The notes under the pieces: generated by a model
What the model was told of the DNA's origin: nothing
The model's input: the letters and a program-made list of their open reading frames with translations, nothing else
The model's database searches: none
Made by a program: the position numbers and the translations under genes
In this document: positions 52,286-64,000 of the stretch, piece by piece
Position numbering within the stretch: position 1 is the stretch's first letter
Layout of the letters: each line of letters begins with the position of its first letter
Origin: Salvia splendens
Lineage: Eukaryota; Streptophyta; Magnoliopsida; Lamiales; Lamiaceae
Assembly (NCBI RefSeq): GCF_004379255.2
Contig: NC_056046.1
Location: 2,914,001 to 2,978,000, forward strand
Direction: 5' to 3'
DNA length: 64,000 nucleotides

Positions 52286-52504
52286 TACTCCCTCATCCCT
52301 CTTTAGTAGAAACATTTCTTTTCGACATGAGTTTTAAGAAAAAATGTTTTAAATGAGTTAGGTAAAAGGAAAATAAAGTAGAAAAGAAAAAGGTAGAGAG
52401 ATAAGGAAGAGTAAAGTACTTTTTGTCAAAAAAGAAAATGACTCAACTGCAGTGATACAAAAAAAAAAAGAATACGACTCAGCTATAATAGGATGGATGA
52501 AGTA
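52286..52504. mobile_element. Stowaway-like MITE
   Basis: TACTCCCTCATCCCTCTTTA at the left and TAATAGGATGGATGAAGTA at the right are inverted, degenerate Stowaway ends about 219 bp apart with TA flanks. Confidence 0.7.
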
Positions 52505-54382
52505 CTATATAAAATGATTCATTGACTCCTAGGTCTTTAACTAACAATACATTACTAGATTCCATTAGCTTCTTGATGTCACTTATCTATTAAATAAAAC
52601 TATAGGTGGAATTCGGCTTGGAATTCAAATTCGATCAACGCTGAGATGTAAGTATATTTCTTCATTTCGATGGAGATATTTAATTAATTTATTTATTTGG
52701 TTAGGGTGAGGAGGTGGGGCCTAGCTAGCGAGTCCAATTCTTTAGTATTAGTACAATATTAATGTTGTTTGCAATTGCTATCATTAAGTTGGATTGACAT
52801 GACAGTTCTATCAATCACATAACAATAAACTCAAAAATGGAGTACTAAAGAATATTATAATATGAACAAATTAGATCATCAGATATTCTTCGACGTGCAA
52901 AAGTTTTATGAATATATATTATTATAGAGGCATTTACAGACTGTGTTTATTTATTGGTCACATGACATTTATAACTATTAATAACTCACATTAAATAGGT
53001 CATTTCTAAAGTCAGCATATCAAATATATTTGCACATATATAAGTAATTAACGCCGAACGTCTAAATATTCTTTGCAACAACATGCGACAATAAAGATTG
53101 ATATGTATCTATTTAATTAAGTTTTTAAGTATAGATTTGAGTCAGCTGTAGAGACAAAAAAGGGATACCATATCAACCACTGGTGGTGGACATTGCACAA
53201 TATGATATTTTAATATTTAATTTGAGTAATTATATACTCCTACTATATATTTAGGTCATCAGCAAAAAAATTAATTTCTCTAAAAGGCGCCAAGTACAAG
53301 CGTGCATGGTGTATTTTCTACTTTTCCAATCAATAAATATATATGTGGACCAAAGTAAAATTAATAATAATGCCGACCAAAAATCAAATCAACTTCAACC
53401 AATAGGCAAAGTAGTTTTTGATGGAAGGCCAGGAAGGGGGGAGGAAATTGCATATATGTACGATTTTTCCATCAAGAAAATATCGATTTGAATGAGTGAA
53501 TTCTTTAATTATTTGAGTGGCCCAGCGATTTTATTGTGAAGGGGATGGTGCACTGGGTCTTATGACTTATTCAAAAATGAAGAATAGCTTTAAGTCGTTC
53601 GGTGTCGATTTAGCGATGGAAGTAGATAGATTGGTGTTATAATGTCTCGAATTCGAAGCTCGTTGAGGTTTTATATGTCGGAGGAGTCTGTCATACATAC
53701 ATGATTTTCTTAGTACGTTTTTTTCTCTCTTTGCATTGTATAACAAAGTATATAGTACTTAGTTTTGTATTCTTCTACGAACTTATAACAACGACGACAC
53801 TAAATATTAATAAGTGAACTATGAGGAATCCAATTTTGTTAAATTGAAATGAAAGACACGACGTGGACGGTTGAGGATTTCTTTGCTATGGTTGATTTTC
53901 ACTCGTTTATAGGGGCCCTCTCGATATTTTGATGTCTCTCTCGCCAATTATTTGTCTATATATTCTTTAATTTTGGAATTATTTTTTAGATGTGTAATGC
54001 TTGTCATTAGGCAGATCACTCGTTATTCATTGTCTACACAAATTAACTATGTTTGAAATTGGGAAACTATAAATCCTAAACCCGGCCTTAATCTATCGTG
54101 CATTTATTTACCATTACCTAAATGTTTAACACAATAGTGAACAATATACTGAAACACTATTTACAGAGACACAAGAATTAATATAGTAGTACTCCACAAA
54201 TGCGGTCCTTTTTTTCAGATCTAAATTTTGCCTATTTTTAAAATTATTTCGAACGAAATAATTGTATCTTTAATTTTATTTCCTTATAAGATTAATTTGT
54301 TGTGGTAGTAGCTACATTATTACATGAAAATAGAAAAAAAATTAGTAAAATGAGTTGCAAGAAGCCACTTTTGTTATATCAA

Positions 54383-54470
54383 GAAAGTGGCGGTTGAAAC
54401 GGTTATACAAAATGTTGGCATGTATCTATTGTGTGTGTGAATTGGAGAAAGTGGCGGTTGAGACGGTTAT
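54383..54470 (+). promoter_or_regulatory. Duplicated 24-bp motif upstream of C2H2 gene
   Basis: GAAAGTGGCGGTTGAAACGG plus TTAT (54383-54406) recurs with one change at 54447-54470, 64 bases apart and 96-183 bases before the ATG at 54566. TTGGGCTT and TTGGGCCT (site II-like) follow at about 54522-54545. Placement suggests promoter elements; function is not shown. Confidence 0.5.
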
Positions 54471-54565
54471 TCCCACTTCGCCCACTAAGACAAAACTACT
54501 CTACAAAGTCTCATTTAAATTTTGGGCTTTGCCAAATTGGGCCTTACAACTGTGATCCGTCTTAA

Positions 54566-54910
54566 ATGGAGAGCACCAACACCAACATCGACAGCTACCT
54601 CTTCTCCGATTTCCCCATCAGCTGCGGCGGCGCCGCCCCCAAAAACCCTAGAAAGAAGCGCCCCAAGCTCCTCCGCCCGCCGCCCAAACCCGCCGCTAAA
54701 ATGACGCCGCCATGCACCGAATGCGGCCGCCGCTTTTGGTCCGACAAGGCCCTCTTCGGCCACATGCGCTGCCACCCCGAGCGCAAGTGGCGCGGCATCA
54801 TCCCCCCGCCCGCCCCCGACCCCACCGAGGAGGATCGCGACGTCGCTGTATGCTTGCTCATGCTCGCCAACGCCCCCCGCCCCCGATACTTATGCAATTA
54901 CCAAGAATGA
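54566..54910 (+). CDS. Short single-finger C2H2 zinc-finger protein
   Basis: A single-exon gene of 114 residues with high GC, unlike its AT-rich surroundings. After a Ser/Asp N terminus there is a basic, nuclear-localisation-like stretch (NPRKKRPKLLRPPPK, about 27-41). One zinc finger follows: CTECGRRFWSDKALFGHMRCH (about residues 49-69), where KALFGHM replaces the usual plant QALGGH. Then come PERKWRGI and the segment DVAVCLLMLANA, a motif typical of plant ZAT-like C2H2 repressors. Most relatives are about 200-350 residues with two or three fingers, so this is a minimal form, possibly derived by truncation. DNA target unknown. No intron is needed. Confidence 0.8.
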   Translation: MESTNTNIDSYLFSDFPISCGGAAPKNPRKKRPKLLRPPPKPAAKMTPPCTECGRRFWSDKALFGHMRCHPERKWRGIIPPPAPDPTEEDRDVAVCLLMLANAPRPRYLCNYQE

Positions 54911-56096
54911 TGAAGAGGAGTGACATATCTTACAAGGCTGGGTACGGTCTCATTCACTAAAGCGTGTAATTAATAAACCAATTGGTGATAGAAGATTAAG
55001 CTGTCAGACATTTAAGTTCGATAGTGGACTTGCTTTGGATTTGAAGAAATTCATGTTTCAACATATGTATGTGGTCATAGAAACCACTTTTTTGGGTTTT
55101 GTTGGATTTTTGAATCACCAAATTAGGATGTTCGAAACTTAGATTGAAATGGATGTACAGCTTGTAATTAGTAATCAATGGACATATATATATATATATA
55201 TATATATACTAGTACATATTTATTGACTTGTTAATTACTACTAGCTAATCGCTTCTTAGTTATTTGCTTTGATATAGTCTATACTCTAATTAGTTGATGA
55301 TGGGGTATTGGTGTTGAATTTTCCTTCGAGATATATTAAATTTATCTATATTATTGACTGGTCTTTCATTTCTTTTATCATGGGAATGAACTTAAATAAA
55401 CTAGCTACTCACTGTTATTCCTTAATTTGTTGTCGTTGCATTTTAATAGCTAATCTGCATGTTAATATAGTACTAGTAGTATGATTTGGTGTTCATTCTC
55501 CAGCTAAATTGGCAAATTTTCTTGATTCACTTATTTCCTATGGAGTAAGTACTAATACTATATATGCTTGTACTCATATTTCAAGATATATTTGTTTTGT
55601 TGATTCAAGAAGTCTTCTACTCAATGGTTCTAGATTCAATTCAACTAATTTAAACTGATTCTCTCTCACACATTTTCATTTTTAAATTTCCTACAATACA
55701 GTGCAAACTCCCTAACAAAATTCTTAATAATTTACTATCATTTATATACTCCGCATTACATATTTTAAAAAAAGCCCTCATTTCTCCACCCACAAAATGT
55801 ACTATCTAACTATTATTAAAATTTAGGTGACATCAAAGTGTGCACTTATTTTCTGAGACTAAAGGAGTAGTAGAACAAAGTTTCTAATTAAATTGTTTTT
55901 CATTCTTTGTCTATAAATTTATTAGCTTGAAACGATTGGAAAACAATTAATTTTACTATAGTATTATTATAATTTACCTTTTCGATTTGTGTTACCTCAT
56001 GAATATGATCATACAAGTGTGTCGAAATATCAAGTGCATGCAATATTACTTGATTCATGGAGTAGGAAACAATTTCATCAAAATCCAAACCTTTGA
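54911..56096. other. Intergenic region after C2H2 gene
   Basis: AT-rich. It contains the C2H2 3' flank, a (TA)n microsatellite at about 55183-55206, and a weak pair of Stowaway-like ends (TACTCCGCATTAC at 55746 and AAAGGAGTA at 55861-55869) that I regard as doubtful. No gene found. Confidence 0.5.
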
Positions 56097-57036
56097 GGGC
56101 ATCCGCAACGCGTCTCGCCCTCGTCTCGGTCTCGTCTCGGAGAGACAAGACGGCAGCGAGACGGCGATGCAGCCATCCATCTCGGTCTCGTCTCGGCGGG
56201 CGTCTCTGCCCGGAGGGTGGGTTGGCGAGACGTCTTGCCACGCGCCAGCGCCACGTGGCGAGCGTTGGCGCTAGGCGTGACGCCCACTCGCCGGCCCGCG
56301 AGTGGGCGTCGTCATGCTGACGCAATAAATATTTTTTTTTAAATTCGATTTTAATAAAAAAATTAATAAATAAAAATTAAAAATGGTAATATTATCGTTC
56401 AACAGTAATATTTTAATTTTTTATTTTTTATTCTATAAATACTCCTATTTTATTTTCATTATACACACAAACACACATCTATTCTTCTCAATTCATCTCT
56501 CTTTTCTCTCCAATTTTCATCTCAAAATGTCCGGTGACGGAAACTCTGGCGGCTCCGGCGGCTATGACTTGAACACGTTTGGCGACTGGGGGGGGCATGT
56601 ACAATGTCTTGGGTGCTTCCGGTTCCGGTTCGTCGACGCCGGGCACCCAAGGCTCGTCGGCCCCGACGGCGTATCAACCACCCTATTCCGCCTACAGGTG
56701 GAGTAGTTTTTAAGTGTATAATTTTTAATTTCTAGTATTTTAAATTATGTCTTTTTATTTATTTTTTTAAGATTTTAATTATGTGTTTTTTTGTTTTTTT
56801 AGGATTTTAAATTGTAATTTTATTTTATTTAATAAAGTGTGTTTTTATTAATTGAATTTGTTGGAAATAAAAAAATGAAATTAAATGAATAGTTAAGGGA
56901 TGAGATGGTTAAGAGATGAAGGGATGCATGTATTGTCTCTTGGTTAAGAGATGAAGTGAAAAGTACAGTGGGGCCCATGAATAGTTAAGAGATGAGACGA
57001 TTAAGAGACGGAAAAGAGACAACGTTGCGGATGACC
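56097..57036. mobile_element. Harbinger-like non-autonomous DNA transposon
   Basis: The ends are inverted: left GGGCATCCGCAACG, right CGTTGCGGATGACC. Flanks are TGA and TTA, close to the TWA target expected of PIF/Harbinger. The left 230 bases are very GC-rich and include CGTCTCG repeats and a perfect 13-base hairpin (56279-56310). The interior keeps a 5' leader-like stretch and a start ATGTCCGGTGACGG (56527), whose Gly/Ser-rich frame breaks at a run of eight G. No transposase is present. About 940 bp. Confidence 0.7.
56527..56706 (+). pseudogene. Transposon ORF1-like fragment
   Basis: From MSGDGNSGGSGGYDLN the frame runs to DWGG and then, at a run of eight G (about 56588-56595), the Ser/Pro/Tyr-rich continuation (PGTQGSSAP, then YQPPYSAYRW) lies in another frame, ending GGTGGAGTAG. 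It looks like the N-terminal remnant of a Harbinger accessory (ORF1-like) protein, but the assignment is weak. Confidence 0.4.
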
Positions 57037-57860
57037 TTAGTGTTCCTAAAATTGAGGACACGTTCGTAAAAGTTAGTGCTAGCTAATGATAACATCGATT
57101 CAGTTTTAAACTTAAACTCGCTACTCAAGAAATAGATCCCAAGTGCACAAATTACAATTAAATTACCAACACTAAAACAAGTGAACTCATGTGAAAGACA
57201 TTCAATGATTTAATAATACAAATAATTTTATATCAAAATTTACACTTTGTAATTAGAAAGCAAAAGAATCAATAACATTAACTAAATATAATAAATTATA
57301 AATGGTGAATTCTAATGATAAATTAAACTATAGTTCATATGAATTAGTAATAAATTTTAATTAGAACAATATTGAAATCTTAACAATCCCTACAAATTAA
57401 AAGCCAAAAGGTAAATAAAAGGCAAAAAACCGTCAACGCCAGAAGGTAACTGAGCACTTCCGTCAAAGCGAGTTTCATGCACCGCCAATAGAATTCATAG
57501 ACAAGCAGTCATATGGTTACTCCAATCAGTCGCACTCGACCAATAGGATAGTTGCGTAGCATACACGTACACTAAACTGCGTCTGCGATTTAAAATATTA
57601 CGAACATTCGTTGTGCAAATAGACGCAATAATATCTGTCGAGCGAATTATAATAAAATATTCGTGTGGTTGAAGAATGAAATTTGATTGGTTCCATCAAA
57701 TGACGAAACTACCCCTCCCATCCTGTGATTTTTTTCCACTAATAGTGCTAAAATAACAGCGATTCTGATTTTACTGACCCGAGTTTAGCCTGCACTGGTC
57801 ACAACTGTAGGGAAAAATACCGTAGAGAAAGAAAACCTTCGTTCATTGGTGTGTAGGCTC
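57037..57860. other. Intergenic region upstream of Raf-like kinase
   Basis: AT-rich spacer, then the presumed kinase promoter. Several CGTCAA/CGTCAAAG and CACGTAC-like short motifs occur around 57430-57570. I see no gene. Confidence 0.45.
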
Positions 57861-57870
57861 TATATATAAT
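57861..57870 (+). promoter_or_regulatory. Probable TATA box of Raf-like kinase gene
   Basis: GCTCTATATATAATTATA lies about 30 bases before a GA-rich leader (GAGAGAGAAGACTAGAGCG). The coding start is 1.1 kb further on, so a leader intron is likely; a donor-like CGCAG/GTATATT lies near 57996. Confidence 0.5.
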
Positions 57871-58974
57871 TATATTTATAGAGAGAGAAGACTAGAGCGA
57901 GAAAGAAAAAGATTTTTTGGTGACGATCCACCACTTTATAGTTTATACTGCTTTTAACAGAGGTGAGGGAAAACCTTCACTTTACGCTTGTCGCAGGTAT
58001 ATTGCTCTTAATCAGTTAACTTTTTTTGCGAAATTTAGGAATTTCAGCTGATCTGTCTCGATTCTGTGTGAACTGTGTATGATCTATTATTTCGCTTTAC
58101 TCTTTTTGCACAAGTTGTGTGGATCAGTTAATTTCCTGATTGCGAACTCGGAACTTCTAAGAGGAAGTTGTGATTGATTTAGTTGTTGTTGATAAATGAG
58201 CTTTCTAGTTTGTTTAAGATCCTTGTTTTTGAATGGAAGATATCTGGATTGTGATCCTTGGCTTTTTATATGACGTGATTTATTTTCTGTATTTGACTGT
58301 GAATTGGATGATTGGATTGGTTGTAGGTTGTACTGCAAAGAAGTTTTGCTGTATTCGTTAATCTAATAGTATAAAAACCTCTCATTAGGAATGGCAAACA
58401 AATGTGAAATAGGCGATTTAGGTTGATATTTTGTATTTCAATGCATTTATGTGAGAGCTATTCTTCAGTATACTTATGCTCAGAATCCTATATTTAATCT
58501 ATAAAGTCAAAGTAGAATTTCTGTATGTTTTGCTTTTGCTGAATTTGTAGTCAGTTACAAATGGCAAGGTTATCTTTGAGGTGCGTCGTGCTGGGCCTAA
58601 GCTGCAAGTTAGTTGTTTAATATACTCCTACTTCTTTATTGATTGTTTGGGAATCTGCTAGATCAAGGAATAGCGAGAGGCGGCTCAAAGTATCTTATAG
58701 TCTCTCCTTTAAATTTGTAAATCTTGTTTTTGTATATCTCTCATTGTTATTTTCCATTTTTTTTAACTTCCTTGTCTTTTATTTATTGCTCATGTTCTTC
58801 TGAAGGATCTATAAATTTTGCAGGGTTGCATCCGGAACGCTATTGTTCTGTTTCAGTTAGAAAACTGAACTGAGAAATGAATAATAACGTAGTTCTTATT
58901 ATGGCGCCAGATTGAGAACTATAAGTTCATTGATTGGGGTAGTTTCCTGCCCCGTTAAGTAGAAGGAATTGAGA

Positions 58975-61900
58975 ATGGAACAAATGAAAGGAAATTTCCT
59001 TAAGGACCAGCAGCAGATGCCTGAACATATTAGTTATAATTCTGTGGGGAATAGGAATGAAGGTGTGGGTAATTTAAACCAGAGATTTAGTCAGGATCCT
59101 TCCAACTATATGAATATGAATATAAGACCGGCCAACCTTAATTCAAGTACTGGTGCAACACCTGTTCACTACTCCTTTCAGACAGGTGAGGAGTTTTCTT
59201 TTGAATTTATGTGGGAAAGGGTGAATCCCAGGCAGCAGTATATTCTGAATCCACCTGTTGAGGCTCATACTGAAAGTAGACCTCTGGATCTTCAAAGCAT
59301 GCGTGGATCATCTCGTATTGGAGGTGCTGAGAGGGGGCCTGAGGCTTCCTTGTTACCATCTACCGAAAAGCGTGAAAATCCTTCAAACAATCCTCCCATT
59401 AGAGAAGAAAAACCCATTGGCCAGCTGCCTCAATCAGTGAGTAGAAACTCATTGAAATATTCGAGGTCTCAAAGTTTCCGTAGTCGTTCTTCTTTGGGAT
59501 CGTCTAGTGGCTCATCCAGGAGACTGAAGCTGCTCTGCAGTTTTGGGGGTACAATTATGCCTCGACCAAGTGATAGAAAACTTAGATATGTTGGAGGCGA
59601 AACACGCATTCTCCGGATTGACAAGGATATTTCATGGGAGGAACTTAAGCAAAAGGCATCTGCAATGTATAATGAACCTCATTCTATTAAATATCAGCTT
59701 CCTGGTGAGGATCTTGATGCATTGGTATCAGTATCCTCTGATGAGGACCTACAGAATATGATGGAAGAATTGAAGGCTTTTGATGATGGTGGATCCCAGA
59801 AATTAAGGATTTTTCTCATTTCAAACAATGACTTGGATGATTCTCAGGTTGCTCTTGAAAGCACAGAAGGTGACTCTGAGATTCAATACGTTGTTGCAGT
59901 AAATGGTATGGATTTCGGTTCAAGAAGAAACTCAATTGCTTTGGACTTAGGAAACAATTTGGATGAGTTACTGAATTCAAGTGTTGTAAGAGAAACCGGA
60001 CAAGCTGGGGCTAGCTTGGCTACAGGAAGTACTGTACTTCCAGAGCGCGTCTCATCTTTACCAGATCCATCTTCCAGAGTAGAGCTGCCAAGTTCATCAT
60101 ATGCTTTCGAGGCTAACTCAGGAGGTCACCACGTGCATACTGTCAAGCCTGAACAGCAGCCTGAATGGAATTTGTCACCTGGTTTCCACCAAATGAACAT
60201 CCTTCCTACTGCAGAAGAGAAAATCAGAGTTCCACCCTCTGCCACATTGCAATATGATTATGGTTTTTCTACTTCAAATCATGCACCACTTGCGAAGAAC
60301 ACACTCCAAAATTCTACCATTGGCCACATGGGTCCTCAGAAGGCATTTAATATGGGGGAGCTCTATGGGAGTTATAATGCTAAGGCACCAGGAGTACCAG
60401 GGACGGAGAAAAACATGGATTATAAAAGTGCTCTCCAGAAAAAAACTGAATCTCAGAAAGATCCAGATGTCTCTCCGATGGAAACACAGATGAACAGAGG
60501 GAGTGCAATCAGCAGAAGTAGTGACTTCCCTAAAGTTCAGTCTCCTGATGATGGGAAGACGGCGTCTTCAGCTGAAATATCTGCTCCTTGTGAAGCTGCA
60601 GACAACGGTACTTCAATGATGCTAACAAAAGGCAATGAAGAGAACCATGATAACACAAAGAACTACATGCCTTCAAATACTGTGCAGTACTCAAAGATGA
60701 ATAGACTTGAAAATGATGATAATGCTTACCCATCTGCTGCAGTGCCTGGTCATGGCGAACATGAGGCATATACAAAAGACATCAGCCACGAATCAGATGT
60801 TCTTCCTCAACGCATCTTCCATTCAGAAAGAATACACAGGGAACTGTCAGGACCTAACCGGTTGTTCAAATCTGAAGATTCTTTGGATCCACAACTCCTG
60901 GTGACTCGACCAGATGTGTCACATCAAATTACTGAATCAGTTGATAAGTTGACTGATTGGAATGTGACAGCCAATTCAGGAACAGTTGGTGGTGTTGGAA
61001 ACTCGTCATTTGTGGATTCTCTAGTTGTTGAGGGGAAAGTTAACGGATCTCCAAATTTGGCAGATAATGGCTGTGGCATCAGTGTGACAGCTTCTTCTGT
61101 TTATGATAAAAATGTACCAGAAAACAAGGCTGAGGTGAGTGCAGCAGTATCTCCTATTGGTGTTACTTCTACGACAACTCCCATAACAAACCATGGAACT
61201 TCTGAATATCCCCAAAATGAATCTACTCAGACATCAATGGAGTTTCATCAGAACAGGTTCGATAAAAATGCCAATGACGAAAAATTGCAGGATTTGGGTA
61301 GGGGAGATGTTTCTTCTGCGGCTACCCAAAGTAATCCTCATCTTGGTGCTGGAACTTCAGTGCATGAAAGCATCCTCATCGACATTAATGATCGGTTTCC
61401 ACATGATTTTTTATCTGATATATTTTCTCAGGCTAGAATAGCGGACGGTTCTGCTGGCATTTCAGTACTTCATAACTATGCTCCTGGTTTGAGTGTGAAC
61501 GTGACTAATCATGAACCTCAACATTGGTCATTCTTCCAGAATTTGGCACGAGACCATCCTAGAAACGATACTTCTCTTATGGATCAGGATCATCCAGCAT
61601 TCTCATCTTCTCAAGCAAACATTGGAGAAGAAGCATCTGGAAATTATGGTTATTCGGGTCAAGTTACAGCAGAGAACGTAGATTCCAGTAGAAATCCTGA
61701 TGCTGAAAATCGGAAGCAATCATCTGTCCCTGCAAAACCTGATGCCATAAATATGCCTTTGCCTTCGGATTATGATATATCTCAGGCTACTGGTGTTCAA
61801 TTTAATCAATCAATGAATCCAAGTACAGCTGGGTCTAATCAAGAGGTATTACTGACTGTGATTGATTTTGAGATATTATTATCTTTAAGCCTATTATTTA

Positions 61901-63618
61901 ATCTGTTTACCTATTCAAGGATGCGAAGCAAGCAACTCAGCCTTCAGGATTCCCAGTGGTTGACCTCTCCCGTGGAGAGTTCGATTCCAGTAGCCTGCAG
62001 GTATGGAGACTGTTTTCATATACTACAGCCGCTGAACTTAAGTGTATCTTCTGCTGCTTAAAAATGAAAGGAACCTTTTCAGTTTCACCAGTTTGAACTA
62101 TATTGTTCCTGAAATAGAACTCTGTTCCTGTATGAACTACATAAAATCTTACCCATCAGCAAGAACTAAATGTATCCTATATTTATTCGATGTCATGTGC
62201 CCTTATCTGAAAATAGATGCTCTTTTATTCTGATTCAGATTATTCAAAACAGAGATCTTGAAGAGTTGAGAGAATTGGGTTCTGGAACTTATGGGACCGT
62301 GTATCATGGTAAATGGAGGGGAACAGATGTTGCTATTAAGAGGATCAAGAAATCCTGCTTCATGGGCCGGTCATCTGAGCAGGAAAGATTGGTAAGTCTC
62401 TTCAAATCAAAAGTTCCTAAAATTCTCACTTTGCTATATCTATTTGCAACAATTATGTGATGACTTCCATCTTCTTTTGATATTTCTGTAGTCATCTGAG
62501 TTCTGGCATGAAGCTAAAATTCTGTCGAACCTTCACCATCCAAACGTGGTGGCCTTTTATGGCGTTGTGCAAGATGGCCCTGGAGGGACACTGGCAACTG
62601 TCACAGAATTCATGGTCAATGGGTCCCTGAGGCATGCTTTGGTTTCCAAGGAGAGGTACTATTCTGCTATATACGGAGCCTGCTTTTCTTGTATGGACGC
62701 TTTTTCACATGGGATTTGTTCAGGCATCTTGATCGTCGCAAGCGGCTCATCATAGCAATGGATGCAGCTTTCGGAATGGAATATTTGCACTCGAGGAACA
62801 TTGTGCACTTTGATCTGAAATGTGACAACCTGCTCGTCAACTTGAAGGATTCATCCCGACCCATATGCAAGGTCCGTTCATTAGCATCCTTTGGCCCCAT
62901 GATAAATGATCTATTTTTGTTTGAAAAATATAGCTAAAGTAGGAGGGATGAGAGATTATAACTATGCTTGAGACAAGTTCCTATCAAAATTTTCAGGTTG
63001 GTGATTTTGGTTTGTCGAAAATCAAAAGAAATACACTGGTCACCGGTGGTGTGCGTGGCACCCTTCCATGGATGGCTCCCGAGTTGTTAAACGGTAGCAG
63101 CAGCAAGGTTTCGGAAAAGGTAAGATCTCAACAAAACTAAATTCAATCTCCTACTAAACATGGCTACAAAAAGAATGGGATAAACTTCATTCACCATAGT
63201 TGATGCTGCTAGGCTCTGCTGCTTCATCTGTATGAACCCCACCTATATCTCTTTATGCAGGTCGACGTCTTCTCTTTCGGGATCGTGCTTTGGGAAATTC
63301 TCACGGGCGAGGAGCCCTACGCCAATATGCATTATGGAGCCATCATCGGTTAGTTTTCTTACTTGCGATTTTCCCCCTTAAATAGGAATTAATAATAACA
63401 TAGTAATATTATGCACAGGTGGTATAGTGAACAACACGCTGCGGCCACCGGTGCCAAACTTCTGCGACGCAGAGTGGAGGCTGCTGATGGAGCAGTGCTG
63501 GGCTCCGGATCCGTTGGTCCGACCGACATTCACAGAGATCGCGAGACGCCTGCGTATAATGTCGGCAGCCTGCACCACCAAGACCCCAGCGTTTGCAGCT
63601 CAGAAACCAGTTGTCTAA
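58975..63618 (+). CDS. PB1-domain Raf-like protein kinase (B-group MAPKKK-like)
   Basis: Eight coding exons (58975-61845, 61920-62000, 62239-62391, 62492-62655, 62724-62871, 62997-63119, 63261-63348, 63419-63618) join to 1275 residues. The ATG at 58975 follows an in-frame TAG. A PB1 domain (about 183-270: [40 protein letters not shown]) is followed by a long, Ser-rich linker. The kinase domain (about 990-1260) has the glycine loop [15 protein letters not shown] Lys 1018, HFDLKCDN with Asp 1120, DFG at 1142-1144 and APELL. Tyr replaces Phe in the glycine loop, and HFD replaces HRD, as in plant Raf-like kinases. Large PB1-Rafs of subgroup B4 phosphorylate SnRK2 kinases in osmotic stress; membership here is inferred from architecture. 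No lesions. Confidence 0.94.
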
Positions 63619-64000
63619 GTGATTTTTGTGTTTATAAGAGTTTTTCCATCAAATGGGGATATAATACACATGTTACATTTAATGTTTACCTATGATCAAA
63701 AAAAAGAAAATATAGTTTTTCACCCCATATTTTTCCTTGCAGATAATGTAAAAGAACAATGTTTTATATTTGTGTAAAATATTAAATAAAATTTACGGGT
63801 TCGTTATGCATTTCAGAGTTTTCTATTGTTACTACATTTTAATTTAATGTTTATTCTATTTGCACTGTATATGCGTATTTTCAAGATAATATAATATAAA
63901 TATACAAATTATAATTTTGTACAAATTTAATAGTACTACGTTTTAGCAAACAATAGTTTTATATATTACAAATAATTTTAATGCACCTCTTCAAATATGG
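63619..64000. other. 3' flank of Raf-like kinase gene
   Basis: AT-rich sequence after the stop codon, containing the kinase 3' UTR. Nothing else is recognisable before the window ends. Confidence 0.5.

Larger units (their letters stand above)
49486..54354. other. Five-kb gene-poor region
   Basis: No gene recognised. The first 250 bases are the ankyrin-gene 5' flank (GA-rich leader GAGAGAGAGAGG at about 49638). The rest is AT-rich and carries several local tandem duplications (50342, 50895 and 51807) and one Stowaway (52286), each listed. Around 50040-50130, TATATATAAAATGCGAGTTTTGG followed by TTTGAATATTTATGAATTTTGG repeats could be a transposon end but is unassigned. Confidence 0.5.

Noticed and set aside
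55746..55869. Possible Stowaway element
   Set aside because: Only the outermost five or six bases pair; too weak to call.
55900..56325. Open frames on both strands in the GC-rich head of the Harbinger-like element
   Set aside because: They arise from GC-rich simple-sequence-like repeats (CGTCTCG), are open in several frames at once, and cross the transposon boundary.

Overview
This window looks like nuclear DNA of a dicot plant. It is AT-rich between genes, its genes are intron-rich with plant-type splice sites, and it carries many Stowaway-like MITEs with the CTCCCTCCGTCCC terminus. The encoded proteins are plant-specific (EXORDIUM, DCD-domain, SCAR/WAVE subunit NAP1, PB1-Raf kinase, PGG-ankyrin). 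An asterid, possibly Lamiales, is my guess and cannot be proven from the sequence alone.

Layout. 1-6.6 kb: repeats, including a rearranged Ty3/gypsy-type LTR relic (1463-4494). 6.6-8.2 kb (-): a broken glutathionyl-hydroquinone reductase gene. 12.6-13.6 kb (+): an intronless EXORDIUM-like gene. 14.1-17.2 kb (-): a Golgi-type DXD glycosyltransferase. 18.6-22.4 kb (-): a DCD-domain gene carrying three homopolymer frameshifts. 25.0-26.9 kb (+): glycine cleavage H protein. 27.4-30.4 kb (+): a plastid chaperonin-60 alpha-type subunit. 33.1-42.2 kb (+): NAP1 in 23 coding exons. 42.8-44.1 kb (-): sulfiredoxin. 45.3-49.5 kb (-): an ankyrin/PGG membrane protein. 49.5-54.5 kb: gene-free, with tandem duplications. 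54.6-54.9 kb (+): a short single-finger C2H2 protein. 56.1-57.0 kb: a Harbinger-like non-autonomous transposon. 59.0-63.6 kb (+): a PB1-domain Raf-like kinase.

The genes do not form a pathway; this is an ordinary plant gene neighbourhood. Loose themes are organelle metabolism and redox (H protein, chaperonin, sulfiredoxin) and signalling or cell shape (NAP1, Raf-like kinase, ankyrin protein). Exon coordinates come from matching GT/GC-AG sites to reading phase. For every gene called intact, the summed exons give a whole number of codons. I found no convincing new biological system. The most notable points are the two damaged genes (GHR and DCD), the LTR relic with its own segment inverted, the back-to-back MITEs in a NAP1 intron, and a near-perfect 241-bp palindromic MITE.
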